From Litorimonas sp039975855 (GTDB lineage: Bacteria; Pseudomonadota; Alphaproteobacteria; Caulobacterales; Maricaulaceae), in assembly GCA_039975855.1 (NCBI GenBank), contig JBDWGH010000003.1:62001-126000 (forward strand): a stretch of 64,000 nt of DNA. The letters are read 5' to 3'. The stretch's first letter is position 1. Each line of letters starts with the position of its first letter. A model generated the notes under the pieces. The model did not search any database. It had not been told where the DNA came from and saw only the letters and a list, made by a program, of their open reading frames with translations. The position numbers and the translations under genes were made by a program. Below are positions 42,541-50,291 of the stretch, piece by piece.

Positions 42541-42550
42541 GGTCTCCCAC

Positions 42551-43753
42551 ATGTTCAATCCTTTTCGTCGGCCTGCCGACCCTTTTGGCGTGCCTGCAAC
42601 TGCGCCACAGACTGCCCCGCCAGAGCGCAAAGCCAGCCGGCCTTTATTGGCCACCCATTTACCGCGACACACAACTGGACCCTCCCAAGATTATGCTTCG
42701 CTTTGCCGCGAAGGGTTTGCGCGCAATCCCATTGCCCATCGCTGCGTTCGATTAATTGCGGAAAGCGCGGCCTCGGTTCCGCTGTGCTGTGAGGATGCGC
42801 GGGTTGGCGCGCTCCTGACGCGCGGTCTGCCGGGGCGAAGTGGGGTTGAAACTCTGGAAGAATTCTATGGGTATCTCCAACTTGGCGGCAATGCGTTTTT
42901 GGAAGCCGTATTGAGTGGGGATGACCCTATCGCGCTCATCGCGCACCGACCCGACACAATGAAGATGGGCACAGATGCCAAAGGCCAAGCCACGGGGTGG
43001 ACACAAGAAACGAGCGGCCGCACCCGCCGTTTTCCGCGCGACACGGCGACAGCGCGTTGTGCCTTGTTTCACTTGCGTCTGTTTAATCCGGCGGATGAGT
43101 GCCACGGGCTTTCGCCTTTATCGGCGGCAGCGCAAGCCGTGGAGATGCACAATCGCGGCGCGGTTTGGGCCAAGGCTCTACTGGAAAATTCTGCGCGGCC
43201 CAGCGGCGCATTGGTTCATGACCCGGCCAGCGGTGAGCGCCTCACGGATGATCAATTCGAGCGTCTGAAATCGGAACTAGAGCAAAATTTCACAGGCCCG
43301 CTAGCGGCGGGCCGGCCCTTGGTTTTGGAAGGCGGTTTGGATTGGAAGTCTATTTCCCTTTCGCCGACTGACATGGACTTTATCCAACTGCGCCGTGAAG
43401 CCGCACGGGAAATCGCGCTGGCCTTTGGCGTTCCGCCTATGCTGCTCGGATTGCCGGGCGATAATACCTACGCCAATTACCGCGAAGCCAACCAAGCCTT
43501 CTGGCGGCAGACGATCATTCCCCTGGTCACGAAAACTGCGGCTGGATTGCAGGGCTGGCTCTCAGCATTTTTCGAGGACGGCGCCCAAGGAAATATAAAG
43601 ATTACGCCGGATCTAGATGCCGTTCCTGCACTGGCCGAAGAACGGGCTGTGCTGTGGAAGCGCCTCTCGGATGCACGGTTTATTTCGGAGGATGAGGCGA
43701 GGGGGCTCGCGGGCCTAGCGCCGCAGGTAAATGGAAAGGAGGCGTCATCATGA
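42551..43753 (+). CDS. GTA portal protein (gp3, HK97 family)
   Basis: A 400-residue HK97-type portal. Typical segments include GFARNPIAHRCVRLIAESAA, GYLQLGGNAFLEAVL, and REIALAFGVPPMLLGLPGDN-TYANYREANQAFWRQTIIPL. It forms the dodecameric ring through which DNA is packed. It overlaps the next gene by four bases; GTA genes from here are tightly packed. Confidence 0.95.
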   Translation: MFNPFRRPADPFGVPATAPQTAPPERKASRPLLATHLPRHTTGPSQDYASLCREGFARNPIAHRCVRLIAESAASVPLCCEDARVGALLTRGLPGRSGVETLEEFYGYLQLGGNAFLEAVLSGDDPIALIAHRPDTMKMGTDAKGQATGWTQETSGRTRRFPRDTATARCALFHLRLFNPADECHGLSPLSAAAQAVEMHNRGAVWAKALLENSARPSGALVHDPASGERLTDDQFERLKSELEQNFTGPLAAGRPLVLEGGLDWKSISLSPTDMDFIQLRREAAREIALAFGVPPMLLGLPGDNTYANYREANQAFWRQTIIPLVTKTAAGLQGWLSAFFEDGAQGNIKITPDLDAVPALAEERAVLWKRLSDARFISEDEARGLAGLAPQVNGKEASS

Positions 43754-44013
43754 CGAACCAATCTCCTATTCCGCTTTACCGCCCATTCCACCTTGACCGT
43801 ACCGTCACCATGGGCCTTGTCTTCACCTTGCTGGCTCAAACGGCGGGCGGGTTGATTTGGGTGGGCTCTGCGGCCTCGCGCCTATCAGCCTTGGAAAGCC
43901 AGCAGGCCTCAAACCCTCAAATCTCTGAAAGATTGGCCCGATTGGAAGGGCAAACCAGTGAAATGACCAAAAGCCTCTCCCGTATCGAACGGGAGCTTAT
44001 GCGCGATGAGTGA
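43750..44013 (+). CDS. GTA small membrane/coiled-coil protein (gp3.5-like)
   Basis: An 87-residue protein: one hydrophobic helix (about 21-42) and a C-terminal coiled coil (ERLARLEGQTSEMTKSLSRI). A small gene at this place is usual in GTA clusters between portal and protease. It overlaps both neighbours. Role unknown. Confidence 0.75.
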   Translation: MTNQSPIPLYRPFHLDRTVTMGLVFTLLAQTAGGLIWVGSAASRLSALESQQASNPQISERLARLEGQTSEMTKSLSRIERELMRDE

Positions 44014-44449
44014 TCTTTTTATTTCCGGCTATGCCAGCCGTTTTGACGAAGCTGATCTATCAGGCGACATCGTGCGGCGCGGTGCTTTCAGCGCCGCCTT
44101 GCTGGCGCGTATCGATCCGTTCCCCATGTTGTTTGGTCACAAGACCAATTCACCTATCGGCGTCTGGGACCGCGTCGTGGAGGACGAACAAGGCCTGTTC
44201 GTGGCTGGCCGCATTTTGGACGATACGGATTCAAGCCGCCGTTTGGTGGCGACCCGCGCGGTGAGCGGTTTATCGATTGGGTATCGTACAAAGCGGTCGG
44301 TGCCCCGAACCGGCGGAGGGCGTATCCTAACTGAAATTGATCTTTGGGAGGTGTCCGTCGTCGCCTTCCCGATGCTCCGCTCTGCGCGGATCACACAAAT
44401 CGGCGACCCATCTGAAACTGACGCACCCCACACAAGGAGAACTGCGTGA
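44006..44449 (+). CDS. GTA prohead protease (gp4, HK97 family)
   Basis: A 147-residue protease that trims the capsid scaffold. The HK97 triad is visible: His in PMLFGHKTNSPIG, Ser in AVSGLSIGYRT, Glu in IDLWEVSVVAFPM. It begins with the family pattern ISGYASRFDEADLSGDIVRR. Overlaps its neighbours by eight and four bases. Confidence 0.95.
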   Translation: MSDLFISGYASRFDEADLSGDIVRRGAFSAALLARIDPFPMLFGHKTNSPIGVWDRVVEDEQGLFVAGRILDDTDSSRRLVATRAVSGLSIGYRTKRSVPRTGGGRILTEIDLWEVSVVAFPMLRSARITQIGDPSETDAPHTRRTA

Positions 44450-45597
44450 CCCCCAAATTAGAAACAAAAAACACTGGTGATTTACGGCAGGCCAAGGCCG
44501 ATTTCGCCGCCACCTTCGCCGCTTTCCGCGAAGCCAATGATAACCGCTTGGCCGCGCTGGAGGCGAAAACTGCTGTTGACCCTCTGCTGATGGAGAAAGT
44601 CGACCGCCTGAATGCCGCACTGGAAACGCAAACCCGGCGTGTCGAAAACCTAACCCTCGCCAATGCCGCGTCTGGGTTCACTGCAGAGGCAAAATCCGCA
44701 GATAGCATGGCCTGGGCGAGTTTTATCCGCACGGGTGAGACGTCCGCCCTGGAGGGCAAGTCCATAGCGGCCAGTGACGGAGATGGCAGCTTGATCGCCC
44801 CAGTCGAGACGGAAACCCGTATCGATAGCGTCTTGGCGGAAACCTCGCCTATGCGCCGCCTCGCGACCATTCGCACGATTGGTGCCAGCACTTTCCGAAA
44901 ACCCGTCAGTACATCTGGCGCAGCCTCTGGCTGGGCGGGCGAAACCGATGCGCGGGTCGAAACCGACACGCCAACATTGGAGCTGCTCGATTTCCCAACA
45001 GGCGAGCTTTACGCCATGCCCGCCGCCACGCAGGCTTTGTTGGATGACAGCGTTGCTGATGTGGATGCCTGGCTGGCCGAAGAAGTGCGCGACGTGTTTG
45101 CTGCGCAGGAAACGGCGGCTTTCATCAATGGCGACGGTGTGAATAAGCCGCGTGGATTTTTGACGGACCCGGGATTGGGCGCTGTGGAGCCTGCGCAATT
45201 TGATACGGACGGCTTGCTTGACCTGATCTATGCCCCGCAGTCGCGCTACCGCTCGAACGGCAGTTTCGTCATGAACCGCCGCACAATTAATGCCGTGCGA
45301 AAATTCAAAGACGCGGACGGCAATTACATCTGGCAACCGTCACTTGCGGCTGGCGCGCCGTCGACATTGCTCGGATATCCGCTGGTGGAAATGGAAGACA
45401 TGCCTGACATTGGCGGCGGCAATAGCTGCGTGGCCTTTGGTGACTTTAGGCGCGGCTATTTAATTGCCGACCGTCAAGGCGTGAGGGTCCTAAGAGATCC
45501 ATACTCCGCTAAGCCTTACGTGCTGTTCTACACGACAAAACGTGTCGGCGGCGGCGTGCAAGATGCAGCGGCTATTAAAGTTATGAAAGTGACGTAG
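44446..45597 (+). CDS. GTA major capsid protein (gp5, HK97 fold)
   Basis: A 383-residue precursor. The first 100 residues are a coiled-coil scaffold domain (KADFAATFAAFREANDNRLA), which the protease should remove. The HK97 core follows: SLIAPVETETRIDSVLAETS, GEAxxAxxxF-like FINGDGVNKPRGFL, and SFVMNRRTINAVRKFKDADG. It ends before a 472-base gap that has no gene. Confidence 0.95.
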   Translation: MTPKLETKNTGDLRQAKADFAATFAAFREANDNRLAALEAKTAVDPLLMEKVDRLNAALETQTRRVENLTLANAASGFTAEAKSADSMAWASFIRTGETSALEGKSIAASDGDGSLIAPVETETRIDSVLAETSPMRRLATIRTIGASTFRKPVSTSGAASGWAGETDARVETDTPTLELLDFPTGELYAMPAATQALLDDSVADVDAWLAEEVRDVFAAQETAAFINGDGVNKPRGFLTDPGLGAVEPAQFDTDGLLDLIYAPQSRYRSNGSFVMNRRTINAVRKFKDADGNYIWQPSLAAGAPSTLLGYPLVEMEDMPDIGGGNSCVAFGDFRRGYLIADRQGVRVLRDPYSAKPYVLFYTTKRVGGGVQDAAAIKVMKVT

Positions 45598-45629
45598 GCA
45601 ATCGGTCTGGGAGACAGATTGACAAGGAA

Positions 45630-45651
45630 CCGAACCGTTTCTGCGGTTCGG
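45630..45651 (+). other. Hairpin 3' of the capsid gene
   Basis: CCGAACCG-TTTCTG-CGGTTCGG, an 8-bp perfect stem with a 6-base loop, 32 bases after the capsid stop. There is no T-run next to it. Likely roles are a 3'-end stabiliser that keeps capsid mRNA levels high or a pause site. Confidence 0.5.
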
Positions 45652-46022
45652 GCTGCTCTCATTCGAGTTTTTACTATTTTCAAGCATGACAAACATTCTG
45701 TCTTTAAACGGAATCTAGAATAATGAAGTGTGACTCTGGCTCAGGGCTTTCTTAATCGAGAAACGCGCATGGTAGGATCGAAAAGTTCGAATTCATTCAG
45801 TCGAAAAGAACTTGTGAGGCTGGGCGGGTGCCCACGTGTCCGCGCTGTAAATACAGGTTTAGGCTCGCTTAAAAGCATGGCTCCAGCCTCGCTGTTCGTT
45901 ACTTAGTTGTTGTTACACCATCAAGCCAAAAAATAGAGAACTTGCTTCTTCAAACTGATTGGAAAATCGTATTTGGACGCTAACAACGACCCGACAGTGA
46001 CAAATATAGATTACCCGACCCA

Positions 46023-46047
46023 GCTCGCCATCAGGCGGGCTTTTTTT
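46023..46047 (+). terminator. Intrinsic terminator between capsid and connector genes
   Basis: GCTCGCC (46023-46029), loop ATCA, GGCGGGC (46034-46040), then T7 (46041-46047). Seven paired positions (one G-T) followed by uridines make a strong terminator, 23 bases before the connector gene. All downstream GTA genes need read-through, antitermination or a separate promoter. Confidence 0.9.
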
Positions 46048-46069
46048 ATGCCCTAATTTTGGAGCTCCT

Positions 46070-46588
46070 ATGACACTGACTGACCTTTCTCCGCCGCCTG
46101 CTTTGGCCGTGTCATTAGACGCGGCTAAGGCGTTTTTGCGGGTGGACCATCCCGATGAAGACGCGCTCATTACGGACCTCATCGATACGGCAACGCGGCA
46201 GATTGAAGATCGCTGTGGTGTGTCCCTCATCACCCGTCCGCAGCGTTTGACGAAGTCTTCTGTGATGACGAATGACGGGGCAGGCATTTACCTGAACCGG
46301 TATCCTATTTTATCGATCGACGCGGTTTCACAGGATGAGGCAACGCTTCCGCTTGAGGCAAATATAAAAGCCCGTCCTGTGTTTGTCTGCGCTTCGGCGC
46401 GCGCCCAGATCACGGTCGATTTTACGGCCGGGTATGGCGAAACCTCAGCTGACATTCCGACACCGCTTCGCCAAGGCGTGATGCTCTTGCTCGCGCATTT
46501 ATATGAACATCGCAGCGGGAATATCCCGCCGGGGTTTCCGATGATGGTCGACGCGCTCACGCAGCCCTATCGGGGGATGCGGCTATGA
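46070..46588 (+). CDS. GTA head-tail connector (gp6)
   Basis: A 172-residue adaptor of the phage gp6-like family: LDAAKAFLRVDHPDEDALIT, DLIDTATRQIEDRCGVSLIT, and PTPLRQGVMLLLAHLYEHRS. It binds under the portal in the neck. RBS GGAGCTCCT precedes ATG 46070. It overlaps the next gene by four bases. Confidence 0.93.
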   Translation: MTLTDLSPPPALAVSLDAAKAFLRVDHPDEDALITDLIDTATRQIEDRCGVSLITRPQRLTKSSVMTNDGAGIYLNRYPILSIDAVSQDEATLPLEANIKARPVFVCASARAQITVDFTAGYGETSADIPTPLRQGVMLLLAHLYEHRSGNIPPGFPMMVDALTQPYRGMRL

Positions 46589-46902
46589 TTGGGCATATGC
46601 GAAACCGGGTTGGGCTCTACACGCCACACGTGTCGCCTGACGACCTCGGAGGGACGGTCACGAATTGGACGTTCCAAAAAGCGATGTGGGCGGGGATTAA
46701 GCCGAAAGCTCTGACCGAACGGCTTGAGAACGGGAAGCTCTCCGTCGTGCAAACTTATCTCGTCGCCATTCGGTACCTGCCGGCATTTCCCGAACGCGCG
46801 CGTTTGGTGTGGAAGGGACGCATCCTTCGCGTTGTCGCAACCAGCGACCCCGATACGCGCGGCGAACGACTTCACCTGATTTGTGAGGAAGAATCCCAAT
46901 GA
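46585..46902 (+). CDS. GTA head closure protein (gp7)
   Basis: A 105-residue phage head-tail joining protein: MRNRVGLYTPHVSPDDLGGT, WAGIKPKALTERLENGKLS, YLPAFPERARLVWKGRIL. Four-base overlaps on both sides. Confidence 0.92.
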   Translation: MIGHMRNRVGLYTPHVSPDDLGGTVTNWTFQKAMWAGIKPKALTERLENGKLSVVQTYLVAIRYLPAFPERARLVWKGRILRVVATSDPDTRGERLHLICEEESQ

Positions 46903-47345
46903 ACATATCTGAACAGGCGGAAAGCTTAGCCAAAGCTGTTCATGCCGTCCTGCAAGCTGACCCGGCCGTGCAATATGGTCTTGGCGGGACTGCCGATGTG
47001 CCGCCGCGCCTTTATGACGCTGCGCCGGAGGACCCAATCTATCCGTATTTGACCTATGGCGCGCTGCGCAGTGAGGATATTGGCGCGGATGAGACCGCGC
47101 TCGCGTCCCATCAAATGACGCTACACTTATGGTCGCGTTATACAGGCCGCGCCGAGGTTATGGCGCTGCTCGGGCAGTTAGGTCATGCATTGGATGCAGA
47201 AACGCTAACCGAAGCCGCCAGCGTCGCTGTGCGTAGCTCCACCGCAGTTTATTCTGATGTTTTGCGCGCGCCTGATGGGCGCACGCATCATGGGCTGTTG
47301 CGTCTCTCCATCACCACCCATCCAAAGGAAGAGGCGTCCGTATGA
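46899..47345 (+). CDS. GTA tail terminator-like protein (gp8, DUF3168)
   Basis: A 148-residue DUF3168 protein: PPRLYDAAPEDPIYPYLTYG, MTLHLWSRYTGRAEVMALLG. The family caps the tail tube at the neck. Four-base overlaps on both sides. Confidence 0.92.
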   Translation: MNISEQAESLAKAVHAVLQADPAVQYGLGGTADVPPRLYDAAPEDPIYPYLTYGALRSEDIGADETALASHQMTLHLWSRYTGRAEVMALLGQLGHALDAETLTEAASVAVRSSTAVYSDVLRAPDGRTHHGLLRLSITTHPKEEASV

Positions 47346-47749
47346 GCGCTCAAAGAGGCGGTGACATGCTGCTGAAGATCAAAGGCGCTGACGCTGAATA
47401 TGTGACTGTGGCGGGCTTGCGGACAAAAACACTTCGTCTGAACGCCCGTCCCGTTGATGTGACGGATACAGCTTCACAAGGGTGGAAGGAGTTGTTGCCA
47501 GGGGCAGGGATGCGCATGGCAGAAATTTCTGGGACTGGCGTTTTTCGGGATGCTGCGTCTGATGCACTAATCCGGTCCGCGTTCTTCGACCAATCCGCGC
47601 AAGAGTGTCGCTTTATTATTCCCGGGTTCGGCATGATTGACGGGGCGTTCTTGATCACGGGACTGAACTATGCGGGTAGCTATAATGGTGAAGCCCAATT
47701 CGAAATCAGTCTCGCGAGCGCCGCGGTTCCGGAGTTTACAGCGTTATGA
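47342..47749 (+). CDS. GTA major tail tube protein (gp9)
   Basis: A 135-residue TP901-1-type tail tube protein: RGGDMLLKIKGADAEYVTVA, PVDVTDTASQGWKELLPGAG, and RFIIPGFGMIDGAFLITGL. Four-base overlaps on both sides. Confidence 0.93.
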   Translation: MSAQRGGDMLLKIKGADAEYVTVAGLRTKTLRLNARPVDVTDTASQGWKELLPGAGMRMAEISGTGVFRDAASDALIRSAFFDQSAQECRFIIPGFGMIDGAFLITGLNYAGSYNGEAQFEISLASAAVPEFTAL

Positions 47750-48021
47750 GGGAGTTTCGGCCTGGGGATCGAACCATTGAAATATTAGGCCAGTTACACC
47801 GCCTACGTTTTACCGTCTCAAACCTCGCTGAAATCGCGTTCGTTTTCCAGGCGGAAGATCCGAAGGCGCTCGCTGCGCGGTTGCGAAAGGCGAACCTCGC
47901 GGATTGGAATTTGATTTTGCAGATTGTTGCAACGCCTCGGCCACCTGTTTTGGGACCAGACGAAATGGAGGCTGCGCTTCCGGTTTTAAGCGCACTCATC
48001 GCCGAAGGATTGCGGACATGA
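47746..48021 (+). CDS. GTA gp10 family protein (tail assembly chaperone part)
   Basis: A 91-residue protein of the GTA gp10 type: FRPGDRTIEILGQLHRLRFT, VSNLAEIAFVFQAEDPKALA. It stands where tailed phages carry tail assembly chaperones and overlaps the next short gene by four bases. Confidence 0.88.
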   Translation: MREFRPGDRTIEILGQLHRLRFTVSNLAEIAFVFQAEDPKALAARLRKANLADWNLILQIVATPRPPVLGPDEMEAALPVLSALIAEGLRT

Positions 48022-48218
48022 GTTGGCCGTTTGAGCGCTGGCAACAGATCGCCATTTGCCGTTTCGGTCTTCAATCCAGCGAGTTCTGGGCCATGCCATT
48101 GGGCCATTGGTTGAGCCTGTTGAACAGCATGAAGTCGCCAGGCTTTGACAGCAAATCCCTGAACGATCTGATCGCTTTATATCCTGATGAAGGGGACCAA
48201 AATGAACCCGGTGAATGA
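48018..48218 (+). CDS. GTA tail assembly chaperone (rcc01693/DUF2376 type)
   Basis: A 66-residue protein beginning at ATG 48018: SWPFERWQQIAICRFGLQSS, EFWAMPLGHWLSLLNSM. The W-M-(S/P)-xxE(L/F)W pattern is typical of the short rcc01693 family that lies before the tape measure gene. It overlaps gp10 by four bases and the tape measure by 17. Confidence 0.85.
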   Translation: MSWPFERWQQIAICRFGLQSSEFWAMPLGHWLSLLNSMKSPGFDSKSLNDLIALYPDEGDQNEPGE

Positions 48219-48612
48219 TGCTGCTGACGCGTTAGATGACTTTGCGAATGGCGCAGGTGCGGATGCCGCGAATGCGCTGGCGACCGTCTTCGAAGAAGCG
48301 GGGGAGCGCATCGCTGGTTCGCTAGAACACGCAGCTCAGTCTGGCGAGCTATCCTTCAACGCCTTAGCCGAATCTGTCCTGAATGACCTCGCGCGGATTG
48401 CTGTAAACGAATTAATTACTGCGCCGCTTCAGGCGGGACTTACTTCGTTGACGTCATCGATTGCGGGAACGGCGGCAAGTAAATCCGCACCCGTCACGGT
48501 CAACCTCAACATGACGCAACCCGTCGGAAAATTCAGTGGACCACAGGCTAGCGGCGCGCAGATTGCGGGTCAAATTGCGCAGGCTGTCGTCCGTGCGCAA
48601 ACTCGAAATTAG
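48202..48612 (+). CDS. GTA tape measure protein (gp11), very short
   Basis: A 136-residue protein with the GTA tape measure features: amphipathic alanine-rich helices (ANALATVFEEAGERIAGSLE, FNALAESVLNDLARIAVNEL) and a small low-complexity end. ATG 48202 follows AAGGGG. RcGTA gp11 is about 220 residues, so this one predicts a shorter tail. Confidence 0.85.
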   Translation: MNPVNDAADALDDFANGAGADAANALATVFEEAGERIAGSLEHAAQSGELSFNALAESVLNDLARIAVNELITAPLQAGLTSLTSSIAGTAASKSAPVTVNLNMTQPVGKFSGPQASGAQIAGQIAQAVVRAQTRN

Positions 48613-48623
48613 GAGTGAATCTG

Positions 48624-49238
48624 ATGATAGATTTTCATGATGTACGCTTCCCTTTGCACCTCGCATTCGGAACTCGGGGCGGCCCAGCACGGACCGTCGA
48701 TATAGTCCAACTTGCGAATGGAACAGAGGTTCGAAATGCAAAGGGACAGCATAGTCGAAGGCAGTATAATGCCGTCGCAGGGTTGAAGTCACGAGAACAA
48801 GCTATTGAATTACTTAATTTTTATGAATCAAGATTTGGGCCTTTATATGGATTTCGATTCCATGACCCGCTGGACTTCGAAGCAGATGGAGTGTTGGGAG
48901 TCGGCGATGGCGAACGCACCGAATTCGCCTTGATCAAACAATACGGAACCTTTCCGCATATGTATAACCGCCGGATAACAAAACCGGTTTCGGGAACGGT
49001 GAATGTCACCGTTGCAGGCGAAGAAAGACCAGTTTCCGTCGACCATCAAAAGGGAGTCATTCAATTCCAATCCGCGCCAAATGCCGGGGAGGCTATCTCC
49101 TCTAAGTTTGAGTTTGATGTACCTGTTCGCTTCGAGTCGCAATCGCTGGATATCGGGTTGGATGATTTTGGATCGACGCAAATTCAGGACATCCCTCTAA
49201 TAGAAATTTTATCATCGGAGGCGCTCTCTCATGTCTGA
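48624..49238 (+). CDS. GTA distal tail protein (gp12, DUF2460)
   Basis: A 204-residue DUF2460/TIGR02217 protein: FHDVRFPLHLAFGTRGGPAR, RRQYNAVAGLKSREQAIELL, FYESRFGPLYGFRFHDPLDF. It forms the ring at the tail tip. ATG 48624 follows AGGAG at 48612-48616; a GTG at 48615 is the alternative. It overlaps gp13 by eight bases. Confidence 0.93.
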   Translation: MIDFHDVRFPLHLAFGTRGGPARTVDIVQLANGTEVRNAKGQHSRRQYNAVAGLKSREQAIELLNFYESRFGPLYGFRFHDPLDFEADGVLGVGDGERTEFALIKQYGTFPHMYNRRITKPVSGTVNVTVAGEERPVSVDHQKGVIQFQSAPNAGEAISSKFEFDVPVRFESQSLDIGLDDFGSTQIQDIPLIEILSSEALSHV

Positions 49239-49851
49239 GGTGACGACGCTCTGTTCCTTGTGGAGATTAGATTTCGCGGTCCGTTCCTCCATTTTTTTGA
49301 CAGACCATGACGATGTGATTTTGTATGATGGCGAAACATATATTCCCCAAAATGCTGCCGAAGCTAGGCTTACAGAATCTCGAACCGGATTGTCCGTCGA
49401 TAGCGGCGGCATTCGAACAGTGCTGACTTTGCCGGATATCTCAGCCCAGGACATTCGGGACGGTGTTTTGGACAATGCGCAACTCTCGCAATTCCAACAT
49501 GATTGGCGAAGCGGCGAAACCGATTTGCTTGTCAAAGGCCGAATTGGAGACGTCAGTTTTTCCGGCGATGAAATTTCTGTCGAGTGGTTGGGACAGGCCA
49601 GCTTGCTTGACCAGAGTACGGGCCGCGTATTTTCCCGGCAATGCGATGCGAGCTTTGGCGATGCGAGATGCGGATTGAACAAAGCGGATTTCGCGGACGG
49701 CATAATTTGCCCTCGAAGCTTTGCCGCTTGTCGTGACCAATTTGCCAATACCGTCAATTTCCGAGGTTTTCCTTACCTGCTCGGGGACGATGTATTGCAA
49801 TCGGGAGTGGGCGACAGCAACATCCGCGACGGGTCATCACGCTACAAATGA
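49231..49851 (+). CDS. GTA hub protein (gp13, DUF2163), internally shortened
   Basis: A 206-residue DUF2163 protein. The N-terminal part (about 1-140) is complete: SLWRLDFAVRSSIFLTDHDD, SLLDQSTGRVFSRQCDASFG, DARCGLNKADF. The C-terminal Phage_BR0599 part jumps at once to CPRSFAACRDQFANTVNFRG and FPYL, so the beta-barrel that lies between these motifs in other GTAs (about 80 residues) is missing. The frame is intact, so this is a neat in-frame loss. Confidence 0.9.
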   Translation: MSEVTTLCSLWRLDFAVRSSIFLTDHDDVILYDGETYIPQNAAEARLTESRTGLSVDSGGIRTVLTLPDISAQDIRDGVLDNAQLSQFQHDWRSGETDLLVKGRIGDVSFSGDEISVEWLGQASLLDQSTGRVFSRQCDASFGDARCGLNKADFADGIICPRSFAACRDQFANTVNFRGFPYLLGDDVLQSGVGDSNIRDGSSRYK

Positions 49852-50282
49852 ACCGCGCTCATACTCGCGCGGCCATTTTGGCTAGTGCGGAAACGTGGCT
49901 CGACACACCGTATCGGCATCAATCAAGTGTGAAACATGTGGGAACGGATTGCCTTGGGCTTATCAGAGGGATTTGGCGTGACGTTTACGGGGCAGAACCG
50001 GAAACCCCGCCGGCATACACACCAGATTGGGCGGAAAATTCGGGTGAGGAGACGTTGTACGATGCGGCGGCCCGATGGCTAACGCCCGTTTCCGCGCCGT
50101 ATCCTGGGGATGCGATCCTCTTTCGAATGGCGGCGCAAGCCCCCTGCAAACATATCGGTATTCTATGGGACGCCGACCACATTCTCCACGCATATTGGGG
50201 GAAATCGGTCGTGAAATCCTATTTTGCGCCATTTTGGCAACGTCGCCATGTCGCGAGTTTTGCTTTCCCATCTCTGCTATAG
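49848..50282 (+). CDS. GTA cell wall peptidase (gp14, NlpC/P60)
   Basis: A 144-residue NlpC/P60 peptidase that opens peptidoglycan during DNA entry. The nucleophile is Cys in HVGTDCLGLIRGIWR; the His is in APCKHIGILWD. It overlaps gp13 by four bases and is 9 bases from gp15. Confidence 0.93.
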   Translation: MNRAHTRAAILASAETWLDTPYRHQSSVKHVGTDCLGLIRGIWRDVYGAEPETPPAYTPDWAENSGEETLYDAAARWLTPVSAPYPGDAILFRMAAQAPCKHIGILWDADHILHAYWGKSVVKSYFAPFWQRRHVASFAFPSLL

Positions 50283-50291
50283 GAGCCTTTA

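Larger units (their letters stand above)
45598..46069 (+). other. 472-base gene-free gap inside the GTA structural cluster
   Basis: Neither strand shows a convincing gene here; frames that enter it are shadows of the next gene. It contains a perfect 8-bp hairpin just after the capsid gene (45630-45651) and a strong intrinsic terminator before the next gene (46023-46047). It could encode a small RNA ending at that terminator. I see no clear promoter for one. Confidence 0.7.

Noticed and set aside
44650..45336. A 228-codon frame opposite the capsid gene
   Set aside because: It lies wholly inside the HK97 capsid gene and has no domain features.
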